Shown here piece by piece: positions 8,394-18,127 of a DNA stretch of 64,000 bases. The DNA lies in the NCBI GenBank assembly GCA_002343985.1, contig DDTB01000034.1, forward strand, positions 1-64,000, given 5' to 3'. The DNA comes from Chitinophagaceae bacterium UBA2375. Lineage in GTDB: Bacteria; Bacteroidota; Bacteroidia; Chitinophagales; Chitinophagaceae. The stretch's first letter is position 1, and every line of letters begins with the position of its first letter. The notes beneath the pieces were generated by a model. It had not been told where the DNA came from, made no database searches, and saw nothing but the letters and a program-made list of their open reading frames with translations. The position numbers and the translations under genes are program-made.

Positions 8394-10148
8394 ATGATGA
8401 ACCGTTTTTTATTTTTCCTATTCGTATCACTTATACATGCTTTCGCGCTCCAGGCACAGGATCAAAACAAGCCTTTCATCAAACTAACCGATCCGTTGAA
8501 GGAGGTAAACCAGGTACCATCGCCCAGGCGCTTCATTGTGGGCAGTACCTGTAAAACATGTACACTCAGCATCAATGGACAGGATATAAAAGTGTATCCA
8601 ACCGGTGCGTTCGCGTATGCATGCAAAATAGATTCCGGCAAAAATGAATTTTTGTTACAGGCGAAGTCAACTACCGGTAAAGCGTACACGAAAAAAATCA
8701 TCTATCAATACACGCCGCCGTCCCCGGAAAAATCCGTAACAACGGTTTCTATTGAAAGCATCCAAACATATCCGTCAGGCAACCTGGTGCTCCGGCCCGG
8801 GGATAAGATTGGTTTTCGGGTGAAAGCCTTGCCCCGCTCAAATGTTACCGTGTTGGATGGCTGGCCTTTGTATGAATTGCCCGACTCGCTTACGGGTGGC
8901 ATACAGGGGATTTACCAGGGAGAGTATATCATTCAGCAAGGAGATGGTTTTTCATCAAGAAAAATTTCGGCGGAGCTCATCTCGCCCGACAGCCAGCGCA
9001 TCCGGAAAGAGCTGCAGGCAACCATCACGGTGATGACAGACAGCATGCCCAATGTGGCGATCAGCAAGGGCAGGCTGGCGCATTTATTATATGGATTGGG
9101 AGACGACAGGCTGGGTGGGGCAAAAATCGGGTATATCGATAGCCTGGTTCGGTTGTCTGTGATTGGTAAGGTCAACGACTTATGGAAAGTGCAACTGGCG
9201 CCTACGCGCACGGCTTATATTCCTGAGGAACATGTGTCGCTCATGCCCAAAGGCATTTTAGCGCCAAAATCCCTTACTGGGAAAATCAGGGCATATACTG
9301 ATTCGGCCTATGATTATGTGGAACTGCAACTCTTCAACCGCTTGCCGTACCAAAGCCTGCCGCAAAACAACCCTTCGGCCATTGTGGTTGATGTGTTTGG
9401 CGCCACCGGCAATACCAACTGGGTCGATCAGTTATCCGCGTTAAAGTCGATTTCCCAGATAGATTATGAACAAATTGCTGATGATATTTTCAGGCTGAAA
9501 ATTTATTTATCGGACCCGCAACATTGGGGGTATTCCATATATTATAAGGATCAAAACCTGGTCATCCGCGTCAAACCTCAGCCAAAACTGCTTGATTTGT
9601 CAAATTTGTTGATTGCGATTGACGCGGGGCACGGAGGCAGGAACACCGGTGCCGTGGGCCCAACCGGTGCTATTGAAAAAGACATCACGCTGGCCCTCTC
9701 ATTAAAACTCAGGCAGGCCCTTGTAAGAGAGGGCACCAGGGTTATGATGACCAGGGATAAAGAGATGTTTTATGATAATAAGGAGCGGATACTCCTGTAT
9801 CGCGACAGCACACCCGATTTGTTGCTAAGCGTTCACCTGAATTCATCGGCAGACCCACTAACGGTAGGGGGTACCAGCACTTTTTACCGCTATCCGGGTT
9901 TCAGGCCCTTGAGCAGGCATATCCACAGCCGTTTGCTTGAACTTGGCCTTCGTGATTACGGCAATAACGGCTCCTTTAATTTCATGCTGAACAGTCCGAC
10001 CGAATACCCCAACGCCTTACTAGAGTTATTATTCCTAAGTAATCCTGAAGAAGAGATGCTGATCCTCGATCCTGCATTCCAGGACAGGCTGGTGGAGAAG
10101 ATTGTATTGGGGTTGAAGGATTTTTTGCAGGAGGCAGCAAGAAAATAA
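8394..10148 (+). CDS. N-acetylmuramoyl-L-alanine amidase (Amidase_3)
   Basis: Zinc hydrolase that cleaves the amide bond between MurNAc and the peptide stem of peptidoglycan. A signal peptide (MMNRFLFFLFVSLIHAFALQAQ) is followed by about 380 residues of beta-rich sequence including an SH3-like part, and then the Amidase_3 domain from about residue 400. Zinc ligands are His in IDAGHGG, Glu in AIEKDITL and His in SVHLNSS; the catalytic Glu is in NALLELLFLSN. ATG 8394 or 8397 is preferred over 8367 because the signal peptide begins there. It is about 100 to 200 residues longer than simple AmiA/AmiC proteins because of the N-terminal part. Confidence 0.9.
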   Translation: MMNRFLFFLFVSLIHAFALQAQDQNKPFIKLTDPLKEVNQVPSPRRFIVGSTCKTCTLSINGQDIKVYPTGAFAYACKIDSGKNEFLLQAKSTTGKAYTKKIIYQYTPPSPEKSVTTVSIESIQTYPSGNLVLRPGDKIGFRVKALPRSNVTVLDGWPLYELPDSLTGGIQGIYQGEYIIQQGDGFSSRKISAELISPDSQRIRKELQATITVMTDSMPNVAISKGRLAHLLYGLGDDRLGGAKIGYIDSLVRLSVIGKVNDLWKVQLAPTRTAYIPEEHVSLMPKGILAPKSLTGKIRAYTDSAYDYVELQLFNRLPYQSLPQNNPSAIVVDVFGATGNTNWVDQLSALKSISQIDYEQIADDIFRLKIYLSDPQHWGYSIYYKDQNLVIRVKPQPKLLDLSNLLIAIDAGHGGRNTGAVGPTGAIEKDITLALSLKLRQALVREGTRVMMTRDKEMFYDNKERILLYRDSTPDLLLSVHLNSSADPLTVGGTSTFYRYPGFRPLSRHIHSRLLELGLRDYGNNGSFNFMLNSPTEYPNALLELLFLSNPEEEMLILDPAFQDRLVEKIVLGLKDFLQEAARK

Positions 10149-10155
10149 TTTTACA

Positions 10156-11619
10156 TCATCCCATCTTCATCACCAATGGCAGGATGAAATATGAAAACAG
10201 CGTAACGAGGATGATCGAGATGATGTTCATCACCAAACCCGCTTTGAGCATATCTTTCAAACGGATATGACCGCTGGAGAAAACAATGGCATTGGGCGGC
10301 GTGCCCATCGGCATCATGCTGGCACAGGTTGCGCCGATTGTCATGGGGAGCCCAAGCTGAAGCGGGTCAATGCCCAGGGCCACAGCCATCGAACTGATCA
10401 CCGGCGCCATCACAATAACCTGTGCCACATTGCTCATCACTTCACTCAAAAACACCGACATCACGGTAATCAATAATATCAGTAAAAAAGTATTCCCTGT
10501 CGCGTACGACGACATGAACTGTCCGAGCTGATGCATCAGTTGCGCTTCTTCCAATGCTTTGGCCAGCGCGATCCCCCCGCCAAACAGTATCAGGATGCCC
10601 CAGGCCATCTGGCTGGTGTCCTTCCATTCGAGCAGCGCGGTTTTCACCGGCTTGCTGGTTTCGGAACCCGAGGGTATCATAAACAACGTGATGCCGCCGG
10701 CCATGGCAATCATGCTGTCATCCAGTGCAAACAGGGTTTGCATGCCATTCAGGATGTCTTTGCCAGTCCATAACAGTACCGTACACACGAAAACAACCAA
10801 AACCCTTTTTTCTGGTTTCTGTAAAGGGCCCAACGCTTTCAATGATTCCCTGATATACAGCCGGCCTTCTTCGCTATGCCGGATATGATTGGGGAATAGC
10901 CATTTGGTGCTGACAACATATAAGCAGCCAAACATCAGGAACGACAAAGGCATAAAAACCATCATCCAGTCGGCAAACCCGATACTGTATTGAAAACGGT
11001 CTTGTATATGCGCCACATAGGCCACATTGGGTGGTGTGGCGATGATGGTGCCAAATCCAAAATTGGATGCATACGCGATGCAGAGCATGAGCACCGTGGA
11101 GAAATTCCTGATGTTCTCTCCGGGCCTTGCATGCTCCTGCAATACATGTATCACAGACAGCGCGATGGGGAACATCATCATGGTGGTAGCCGTATTGCTC
11201 AGCCAGAAGCTCAGGAATCCGGTGGAAAGGATAAACCCAAGGATGATGCTGTTACCGTTGGTGCCTGTTTTCAGGATGATGCTGAGGGCGATTCGTTTGT
11301 GCAGGTTCCATTTTTCAATAGCCAGCGCGATCAGGAAGCCGCCCATGAACAAGAATATCATGGAGTCGGCATACGATTTCGTGACGTCTTTCACCGGGCT
11401 GATGCCGAGCAGGGGAAACAGCACTATCGGCACAAGGGCAACCACAGGCAGGGGCAATGCTTCGAGTATCCACCAGGAAACCATCAGGGCGGCAACGGCC
11501 AGCACCATGTTGGCTTTAGCTTCTTGTTCAAGCGGGTTGCCAAACAGGATCAACAAAAAGAACAGGAGGCCCGTAAGCAGCGCGAGTTCTTTTTGGTATG
11601 TGCGGATGAATGAAAGCAT
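10156..11619 (-). CDS. DASS/SLC13-family sodium-coupled anion symporter
   Basis: A 487-aa polytopic membrane protein with about 11-12 helices. It contains both SNT-type motifs of the divalent anion:Na+ symporter family: SNTATTMMMFPI at about residue 140 and SNVAQVIVMAPV at about residue 400, which bind substrate carboxylates and sodium. Family substrates are dicarboxylates, citrate or sulfate; the sequence does not say which. It converges on the amidase gene with a 7-bp gap and is transcribed away from the response regulator. Confidence 0.9.
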   Translation of the reverse strand: MLSFIRTYQKELALLTGLLFFLLILFGNPLEQEAKANMVLAVAALMVSWWILEALPLPVVALVPIVLFPLLGISPVKDVTKSYADSMIFLFMGGFLIALAIEKWNLHKRIALSIILKTGTNGNSIILGFILSTGFLSFWLSNTATTMMMFPIALSVIHVLQEHARPGENIRNFSTVLMLCIAYASNFGFGTIIATPPNVAYVAHIQDRFQYSIGFADWMMVFMPLSFLMFGCLYVVSTKWLFPNHIRHSEEGRLYIRESLKALGPLQKPEKRVLVVFVCTVLLWTGKDILNGMQTLFALDDSMIAMAGGITLFMIPSGSETSKPVKTALLEWKDTSQMAWGILILFGGGIALAKALEEAQLMHQLGQFMSSYATGNTFLLILLITVMSVFLSEVMSNVAQVIVMAPVISSMAVALGIDPLQLGLPMTIGATCASMMPMGTPPNAIVFSSGHIRLKDMLKAGLVMNIISIILVTLFSYFILPLVMKMG

Positions 11620-11722
11620 TTGCCTTATCCGCTCAAATTACATTCATTTACAGATATTTTGAAAATGCGATACGCATATTTTGGTATATGTGGGATTGAC
11701 GCGAATGGTTATTTTTACGATT

Positions 11723-12358
11723 ATGTCAGCGCATAAAAAAGTGATTTGTATTGTGGAAGATAAGTCGGACCTCCGGGAGGCCATGAACCTGATGATCCAG
11801 GTGTCTGATAAATACCTGCTTGGCGGAAGCTATGCCAACGCGGAAGAAGCCCTGAAGGAAATACCTGCTATCAGGCCCGATGCGGTATTGATGGACATCA
11901 ACCTGCCGGGCATCAGCGGGATCAGGTGTGTGAATGCGCTCAAGAACCTGTTCCCGGAGATGTTGTTCATGATGTGTACGGCTTATGAAGACAACGATAA
12001 AATTTTTGATTCATTGAAAGCGGGCGCAAGCGGGTATATCCTGAAAACTGAAGGCCCGGAGCGGATTTTGGAGGCTTTGGAAGACATGATTGCCGGCGGC
12101 AGCCCGATGAGCAGCACGATTGCCCGCAAAGTGGTGGCCAGTTTTGTGAAGCAGGATAAGGAGAACGCGCAGATTGAAACGCTGAGCGACAGGGAGAAGA
12201 TGGTACTCGAAAAATTATCGGAAGGCCTGATTGGCAAGGAAGTGGCCGACCAGTTGAATATATCCGACGGCACGGTGCGTAAGCATATTCAAAACATCTA
12301 TAAGAAATTGCAGGTGAACACCAGGGTGGAAGCCATCAATTTATTCCTCAGGCGATAA
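11723..12358 (+). CDS. NarL/LuxR-family response regulator
   Basis: A 211-aa response regulator: receiver domain (residues 5-120) with acidic pocket ED near 11-12, phospho-acceptor Asp58 in AVLMDINLPG, Thr in CTAYED and Lys in YILKTEG, followed by a LuxR HTH at about 150-208 (LSDREKMVLEKLSEGLIGKE, DGTVRKHIQNIYKKL). ATG 11723 (MSAHKK) is chosen over the upstream 11681 start because the receiver begins there. The histidine kinase gene follows 70 bp downstream; together they form a two-component pair. Confidence 0.93.
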   Translation: MSAHKKVICIVEDKSDLREAMNLMIQVSDKYLLGGSYANAEEALKEIPAIRPDAVLMDINLPGISGIRCVNALKNLFPEMLFMMCTAYEDNDKIFDSLKAGASGYILKTEGPERILEALEDMIAGGSPMSSTIARKVVASFVKQDKENAQIETLSDREKMVLEKLSEGLIGKEVADQLNISDGTVRKHIQNIYKKLQVNTRVEAINLFLRR

Positions 12359-12428
12359 ACGTTTATGCGGCACCGCTATCGTACATTTGTTTCAGGCTAT
12401 TTTAATCAGCCCATCATTTCCCCGGCAC

Positions 12429-13763
12429 ATGAACCTTCGTTTTGACGAGATATTTACGTTTTTCTTTCAGAGCATCGGCATGTTTATGTCGTTGTTTTTT
12501 TTCATACAGTATTTCATCAACGGAAAAAAAGACCATCTCTTTTATGCCTTGTACCTCGCTACGCTGACATTGTATTGTTTTGTGGCGATGCCCGAATATT
12601 TTTTTGATGTGGTGGCGGGCGACCCGGTATCGGAAAGGCCTTACGATATTTATAAAAGGCCTGTGCAGTATCTCAGCAGTATTTTCTATACATATTTTGT
12701 ACTTCATTACCTCGGCTTACACGACCCCAAAGACAAGCTCAGGCGGATTTTCAATGCATTGCTGATATTATATGTTGTAGCGGCGATAGTATTTTTTATC
12801 CTGAATTTGTTATGGATCAACTATGATCCCGTTTATTTTGTATTGAGCCTGCTGCTCATGCCGGTGCAGGTGTATGTGCTGGCTGCCATGTTCCGTAGTA
12901 AGATACCGTATTCATCCTTTATTATTTGGGGCAGCATGATCACCATTACGGGGAGTTTGGGATCATTGGTCATGACCATTTATGTAAAAACCAATGTAGC
13001 GGCGACAGATATCACTAATTACCATATTTTCCTCCCTGCACAGTTGGCTACCTTGGTTGATATGTTTTTATATTCCATAGCCTTGCAGAAAAAGCTGGCC
13101 GATACGGAGAAGTCCATGATCAATATGGCTTTCCAGCGCCAGCAGGCCATTCTGCTGGAACGTGAGCGGATTATTGGCGACTTGCATGATGATGTGGGTG
13201 GTGGGTTGAGCAGCATCCGGATGATGAGCGACCTGATGGTTGGACAGGGCAACCTGGGAAAACAGGAAACGGTATTTGCCCGGAAAATTTCCAATACGGC
13301 GCGTGAGATCGCTCAGCGGATGCACACCATTATATGGAGCCTGAACCAGGAGAACGATAGGGTAGATAATTTTGTGGAATATGTGCGTCAGTTCGGGTTA
13401 GGGTTTTTTGAGGGATCGCCAGTGAAGTTTGTATTTCAGGCGAATGTTGACCATGTAAGGGATTTGCAGATCAGCGGGGCATGGAGAAAAAATTTCTTTT
13501 TGATTATCAAGGAAGCCTTGCATAATATATTAAAACATTCCGGCGCTACGGATGCGAAGGTTATCATTGATGTTTTTAATGGCAACATGCGTGTGTTGAT
13601 ATCTGATAATGGTAAAGGGTTTACGCCGCTGGCATCAGATCAATTGCATTCGTTCAGCAACGGGCTGCGTAATATGCATAAGCGCGCCGAGGAGATTGAC
13701 GGCAGCATCCAGTTTCGGAAAGTCAATGGCACAACCATTGAGGTTGTAGCGCCGATGAAGTAG
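12429..13763 (+). CDS. Sensor histidine kinase, HisKA_3 type with 7TM-like sensor
   Basis: A 444-aa NarX/DesK-class kinase. The N-terminal 225 residues hold about seven membrane helices without a large periplasmic domain, so it probably senses a membrane or small-molecule signal. A linker leads to the HisKA_3 dimerisation domain with phospho-acceptor His253 in GDLHDDVGGGLSSI. The HATPase_c domain follows, with N box KEALHNILKHS and G1 box ISDNGKGF. ATG 12429 is chosen because the first helix starts here. It is the likely partner of the response regulator 70 bp upstream. Confidence 0.92.
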   Translation: MNLRFDEIFTFFFQSIGMFMSLFFFIQYFINGKKDHLFYALYLATLTLYCFVAMPEYFFDVVAGDPVSERPYDIYKRPVQYLSSIFYTYFVLHYLGLHDPKDKLRRIFNALLILYVVAAIVFFILNLLWINYDPVYFVLSLLLMPVQVYVLAAMFRSKIPYSSFIIWGSMITITGSLGSLVMTIYVKTNVAATDITNYHIFLPAQLATLVDMFLYSIALQKKLADTEKSMINMAFQRQQAILLERERIIGDLHDDVGGGLSSIRMMSDLMVGQGNLGKQETVFARKISNTAREIAQRMHTIIWSLNQENDRVDNFVEYVRQFGLGFFEGSPVKFVFQANVDHVRDLQISGAWRKNFFLIIKEALHNILKHSGATDAKVIIDVFNGNMRVLISDNGKGFTPLASDQLHSFSNGLRNMHKRAEEIDGSIQFRKVNGTTIEVVAPMK

Positions 13764-13827
13764 GAGGATGTTATTGTAAGATATGAATGAATGTTTGTTG
13801 GGTTATATGATTATTCGTAATTAATTT

Positions 13828-13892
13828 GAATCCGTAGGATTCATACAACTATAGCGGTAAAATAATTATTACGTTCGACCCCGTCGGGGTCG
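13828..13892. repeat. Two REP-like palindromes in a 294-bp intergenic region
   Basis: GAATCC-GTA-GGATTC (13828-13842) and CGACCCC-GTC-GGGGTCG (13876-13892) are perfect inverted repeats with 3-base loops of the same kind (GTA, GTC), both followed by a TA step. The rest of the 13764-14057 gap is AT-rich and contains no gene I can see. Paired palindromes of this style resemble dispersed extragenic palindromes seen in Bacteroidota genomes, but I cannot count other copies from this window. Confidence 0.6.
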
Positions 13893-14057
13893 TACCTGGC
13901 ATTTTCGCTTGTCTTAAAAATATTAATTTCTTTAGGGATCTGATATTTGTGATTGAACCTAATTATCCAATTATCATTAGTGAACAGGCAACCAAATAAT
14001 TCAATTATTTGTTGCTTACATTTACATTGAAATAATTATTCAATCTACCAGACACAC

Positions 14058-14420
14058 ATGAACCAGATCATAGATGAATTCAACGACTATCGGTCACGCA
14101 TGAACGAAGTTATTTTGTCGAAAGACAACCTCGTGCTCAAGCGCCTCTGGAACCTGGATGCCAACACCTACGCGCCCGGGGCGCTCGACGTAAAAACAAA
14201 AGAACTCCTGGGCCTGGTGGCGAGCATGGTCCTCCGATGCGATGATTGCATCAAATACCACCTGGGTAAGGCATGTGAACAGAAAGTGACCACGGAAGAA
14301 CTCTACGAAGTGTTTGCTGTCGCCAATATCGTTGGCGGAACCATCGTCATCCCGCATACCCGGCGCGCCGCGGAATACTGGGAGGCATTGCAGCAACAAA
14401 ACAACCCTTCAGGCTCATAG
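14058..14420 (+). CDS. Carboxymuconolactone decarboxylase / AhpD-like protein
   Basis: A 120-aa helical protein of the CMD/AhpD family. The redox motif CDDC in MVLRCDDCIKYHLGKACEQ (near residues 58-61), followed by a His three residues on, is the AhpD-type active site rather than that of the true decarboxylase, so a thiol-based peroxidase partner role is likely. No peroxiredoxin gene is adjacent. The preceding AT-rich stretch carries REP-like palindromes. The stop lies 38 bp before obgE. Confidence 0.85.
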   Translation: MNQIIDEFNDYRSRMNEVILSKDNLVLKRLWNLDANTYAPGALDVKTKELLGLVASMVLRCDDCIKYHLGKACEQKVTTEELYEVFAVANIVGGTIVIPHTRRAAEYWEALQQQNNPSGS

Positions 14421-14457
14421 TCGGCCCTCTCGTAAAAAAAACAGACCTTTGCAGGGC

Positions 14458-15462
14458 ATGGATACTTCGAACTTTGTTGACCAGATAAAAATATTTTGCC
14501 GTAGTGGCCATGGAGGTGCGGGCAGCCGCCATTTCCTGCGAAATAAACTCACCGCCAAAGGTGGACCCGACGGTGGGGACGGGGGCCGCGGCGCGCATAT
14601 CATCCTGAAGGGCAATTCGCAACTCTGGACCCTCCTTCACCTGCGATATCATAAAAATATCCTCGCCGAAAACGGCGTCCCAGGCAGCGGCAATAATTGC
14701 ACCGGCCGCAATGGAAAAGACATCATCATCGAAGTGCCGCTTGGAACCATCGCCATTGATGAAGAAACCGGAAAGAAAGAAGCGGAAATTTTGGAAGACG
14801 GCCAGGAAGTCATCCTCCTGCATGGCGGCCGTGGCGGACTTGGCAATTCCCATTTTAAAACGGCCACCAACCAGGCACCCGATTACGCGCAGCCCGGTGA
14901 ACCCGGCGAAGAAGGGTTTAAGATCCTCGAGCTGAAAGTGCTGGCCGATGTGGGTTTGGTAGGATTTCCCAACGCCGGGAAATCCACCCTTTTGTCCTGC
15001 ATCACCGCCGCCAAACCAAAAATCGCCGATTACGCGTTTACCACCATCGTTCCCCAACTCGGAATGGTGGAATACCGCGACGGCAAAAGCTTCTGCATGG
15101 CCGATCTCCCGGGCATCATTGAAGGCGCTGCGGAAGGCCGCGGCCTCGGGCACAGGTTCCTGCGCCATATTGAACGCAATGCCATCCTGTTGTTTTTGAT
15201 TCCCGCCGACAGCGCGGGACATGCCAATGAATTCAATATCCTGCGCGACGAACTGGAGAAATACAACCCCGACATGCTCCAGAAAGATTTCGTCATCGCC
15301 ATCAGCAAATCCGATATGCTGGATGATGAACTGAAAAAAGCCATTAGCCAGGAACTGCCGCCGCACATTCCGCATATTTTCATCTCCTCCGTTACAGGGT
15401 ATAACCTGCAGGCTTTAAAAGACCTGCTCTGGCAAACACTCAATAAGCCAAGCGAGGCTTAA
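14458..15462 (+). CDS. obgE: GTPase ObgE/CgtA
   Basis: Conserved ribosome-associated GTPase that acts in 50S assembly and the stringent response. The N-terminal glycine-rich Obg fold (SGHGGAGSRHF, GGPDGGDGGRGA, residues 1-160) is followed by the G domain: G1 GFPNAGKSTLL near 167, G3 DLPGIIEGA, G4 replaced by SKSD in IAISKSDML, G5 SSVTG. The 334-aa length is that of a minimal Obg without a long C-terminal domain. ATG 14458 (MDTSNFVDQ) is used; the frame is open further upstream but that part overlaps the AhpD-like gene. A -7-like GACCTTTG precedes the start. Confidence 0.96.
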   Translation: MDTSNFVDQIKIFCRSGHGGAGSRHFLRNKLTAKGGPDGGDGGRGAHIILKGNSQLWTLLHLRYHKNILAENGVPGSGNNCTGRNGKDIIIEVPLGTIAIDEETGKKEAEILEDGQEVILLHGGRGGLGNSHFKTATNQAPDYAQPGEPGEEGFKILELKVLADVGLVGFPNAGKSTLLSCITAAKPKIADYAFTTIVPQLGMVEYRDGKSFCMADLPGIIEGAAEGRGLGHRFLRHIERNAILLFLIPADSAGHANEFNILRDELEKYNPDMLQKDFVIAISKSDMLDDELKKAISQELPPHIPHIFISSVTGYNLQALKDLLWQTLNKPSEA

Positions 15463-15553
15463 GGATAGTGGTTTACAGGCGATTGTACAGATAGAAAAAT
15501 TTGAACATATCTGGATGCATTAGTATATTTATGTATCCAAATAACCCGTTACC

Positions 15554-16105
15554 TTGACTAACTTATCCGGCCTGACCAGGAATTTCCTGACCCGTCTGAT
15601 GTTGGCAGCCTTGTTGCCCTGCCTCTATGCTTGTCCGTACAGCTCCCGTTTCAGCCTTGACGCAGAACCACAATTACCAATTGAAGACGACTTCATGGGT
15701 AAGTGGGCGGTAATGATACAGACATACGACAAGTCTGAAATCCCGGTGAAACTGATTATTGACAAATACACAGACTACGAGTACCAACTGGTCTTTGTCG
15801 GCGACTGGCACCTTATGGCGCCAAGGCGTGTACCCTTTACCGATAGTATCAAAGGCACGGGGTTTATCAGCCAGGTGGGTGATAAAAGGTTTTTCAATGT
15901 GAAACTGAAAAACGAATATTATATCGCCGAAACCTTTGTCAAAAACGGGAAACTCAGTTTGTTGCCGCTGCGCGACCATTTTACCAACAAGCTCATTAAA
16001 AAGCAAACAGAATTAAGGGCTGAGCTGGAATGGCATTACAACTACAGGATTAAACCCATGTATGATGAATCATTTTGCCTGAAAGACATGGAGCGCGTGC
16101 ATTAG
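15554..16105 (+). CDS. Putative lipoprotein of unknown function
   Basis: Unrecognised 183-aa protein. The N-terminus has a hydrophobic stretch ending in LLPCLYAC, a plausible lipobox, so it is probably an outer- or inner-membrane lipoprotein. The rest is beta-rich and charged (FMGKWAVMIQTYDKSEIPV, VGDWHLMAPRRVP), suggesting a small lipocalin-like or single-domain fold, but this is only an impression. Two starts are possible: TTG 15554, which gives a positively charged n-region, and ATG 15599. It is 92 bp after obgE on the same strand. Confidence 0.65.
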   Translation: MTNLSGLTRNFLTRLMLAALLPCLYACPYSSRFSLDAEPQLPIEDDFMGKWAVMIQTYDKSEIPVKLIIDKYTDYEYQLVFVGDWHLMAPRRVPFTDSIKGTGFISQVGDKRFFNVKLKNEYYIAETFVKNGKLSLLPLRDHFTNKLIKKQTELRAELEWHYNYRIKPMYDESFCLKDMERVH

Positions 16106-16155
16106 GGCCAGGTTCGTAGCTTTGTTCAACAATATTTTTGCAGAAACGATTGCAT

Positions 16156-17205
16156 ATGCCACAAACGAAAATAGCCGGCATAGGTTACTATGTACCGGCA
16201 AATATTGTCAGCAACAACGACCTGACGAAATACATGGACACATCCGATGAATGGATCCAGGAGCGAACCGGAATCAAAGAGCGCAGGTATGCTGATCGCA
16301 CCGGTGAAACCACCACCACCATGGGTGTGGAAGCGGCCAGGATTGCTATGGAGCGGGCAGGCGTAACCGCACAGGATATTGACTTCATCATCTTCGCCAC
16401 CTTAAGCCCCGATTATTATTTTCCCGGATGCGGCGTTTTGTTGCAACGAGCCATGCAAATGCGGGAAATCGGCGCGCTTGATATCCGCAACCAATGCAGC
16501 GGTTTCGTCTATGCCTTATCGGTAGCCGACCAATTTATTAAGACGGGCATGTATAAAAACATACTCGTGGTGGGCAGTGAAAAGCATTCGTTTGGGCTCG
16601 ATTTTACCACCAGGGGCCGCAATGTTTCCGTCATTTTTGGCGATGGCGCCGGGGCCGTCGTGCTTCAGCCAACAGATAATCCCGGGCAGGGCATACTCAG
16701 CACGCACCTGCACAGTGATGGCGCCGACGCGGAACTGCTTGCCATGTACAATCCGGGAACACATGCCAACCATTGGAAGGAAACAGCATACGCGCATTTC
16801 AATGAAGCGCCCATTGGCGATATGTTTCTGAGCCACCGGATGATAGATGATGCGCAGATTTTTCCATACATGGATGGACCTGCCGTATTTAAAAAAGCAG
16901 TGCTGAAATTTCCGGAAGTGATCATGGAAGCCTTATCAGCAAACGGCTTGCAGCCTTCAGATATTAACATGCTCATTCCGCACCAGGCCAACCTGCGCAT
17001 ATCGCAATTCGTGCAGCAGAAAATGGGCCTGCGCGACGACCAGGTGTATAATAATATCCAGCAATACGGCAATACAACTGCAGCATCCATACCCATCGCC
17101 CTTTGTGAAGCGTGGGAAAAAGGACTTGTCAGGGAAGGCGACTTGGTTTGCCTCGCGGCCTTTGGCAGCGGTTTTACCTGGGGTAGCGCATTGATTCGCT
17201 GGTGA
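16156..17205 (+). CDS. fabH: 3-oxoacyl-ACP synthase III (KAS III, FabH)
   Basis: Condensing enzyme that starts type II fatty acid synthesis from acyl-CoA and malonyl-ACP in the cytoplasm. The thiolase fold shows the catalytic Cys in IRNQCSGFVYAL (near 120), His in LIPHQANLRIS (near 280) and Asn in YNNIQQYGNTTAASI (near 310). The length of 349 aa is slightly longer than E. coli FabH. ATG 16156 (MPQTKIAGIGYY) is chosen. A -7 element TAGCTTTG at 16117-16124 could drive it. Stand-alone FabH paralogues also serve branched-chain or secondary metabolism, so a housekeeping role is likely but not certain. Confidence 0.9.
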   Translation: MPQTKIAGIGYYVPANIVSNNDLTKYMDTSDEWIQERTGIKERRYADRTGETTTTMGVEAARIAMERAGVTAQDIDFIIFATLSPDYYFPGCGVLLQRAMQMREIGALDIRNQCSGFVYALSVADQFIKTGMYKNILVVGSEKHSFGLDFTTRGRNVSVIFGDGAGAVVLQPTDNPGQGILSTHLHSDGADAELLAMYNPGTHANHWKETAYAHFNEAPIGDMFLSHRMIDDAQIFPYMDGPAVFKKAVLKFPEVIMEALSANGLQPSDINMLIPHQANLRISQFVQQKMGLRDDQVYNNIQQYGNTTAASIPIALCEAWEKGLVREGDLVCLAAFGSGFTWGSALIRW

Positions 17206-17223
17206 GATTGATTAACTTCGGCC

Positions 17224-18126
17224 ATGTCGCGGAAACTCCTTTTTTTTATCAACCCTATTTCCGGCAATGGAAAGAATGCATCCGTTGCAGCCTTGATCCA
17301 TAAAAACATGCAGTCGGCCAAACTCGACTATGTTATCCAGGACACCAGGAAGGACGGGCGCTACGATTTCCTGCCCGAACTGATCCGCGCGGAAGGCTTT
17401 ACCGATGTGATTGTTTGCGGGGGAGATGGAAGCATCAACCAGGTGGGCGCTTTTTTATTGGACCTGCCGGTGCAAATCGGGATCATTCCGCTTGGTTCGG
17501 GTAATGGACTGGCGCTCGCTGCCGGAATATCCAGAAAGCCGCAAAAAGCGCTTGACATCATCATTGCCGGCCATGCTTCCCGCATTGATGCCTTTAGGAT
17601 CAACGGGCGTTTTAGCTGTATGCTTTGCGGCCTTGGCTTTGACGCGCAGGTGGCCCATGATTTTGCAAAGCAATCTACGCGCGGCCTATCAACGTACGTA
17701 ATACAAACCATCCGGAATTTTTTCAAAAGCCCCGATTATCCATTTACGGTTATTGTTGGAAATACACATATTCAAACCCGCGCATTCTTTATCAGTATCG
17801 CCAACAGCAACCAGTTCGGTAACCGCGTGACCATCGCACCGAAAGCCAGCTTATCCGACGGCTTGCTCGACGTGGTTATGGTAAAAAAGACAAACCGGTT
17901 CCTGATGGTGTTTTCATTGCTACGGCAGATCCGGTACGGGCGGTTGCAGGAAACTATCGGTGATGAATACTCGAAAAAGCAAGTACAATATTTCCAGTCA
18001 TCCGAATTAGAAATAAAAAACCCGGAACTGGCGCCATTGCATATTGATGGGGAAGCGGTACCTACAGAAAGTTCATTCAGCATTCACGTGATCCCTTCGG
18101 CCCTGAACCTCATACGACCGGCCTGA
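17224..18126 (+). CDS. Diacylglycerol kinase-like lipid kinase (YegS/DagK)
   Basis: A 300-aa cytoplasmic lipid kinase of the DAGK_cat family. It carries the nucleotide-binding motif VCGGDGSINQVG near residue 65 and the PLGSGNGLALAAGI motif near residue 92. The C-terminal domain (YLEQ-like beta sandwich) ends in APLHIDGEAVP, the usual metal/lipid-site motif. Substrate may be diacylglycerol, sphingoid base or another lipid. It follows fabH by 18 bp, probably in one operon, linking it loosely to lipid metabolism. Confidence 0.87.
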   Translation: MSRKLLFFINPISGNGKNASVAALIHKNMQSAKLDYVIQDTRKDGRYDFLPELIRAEGFTDVIVCGGDGSINQVGAFLLDLPVQIGIIPLGSGNGLALAAGISRKPQKALDIIIAGHASRIDAFRINGRFSCMLCGLGFDAQVAHDFAKQSTRGLSTYVIQTIRNFFKSPDYPFTVIVGNTHIQTRAFFISIANSNQFGNRVTIAPKASLSDGLLDVVMVKKTNRFLMVFSLLRQIRYGRLQETIGDEYSKKQVQYFQSSELEIKNPELAPLHIDGEAVPTESSFSIHVIPSALNLIRPA

Positions 18127-18127
18127 A

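Noticed and set aside
14347..15375. 342-aa minus-strand frame across obgE
   Set aside because: Shadow of the obgE codon pattern; no recognisable domain.
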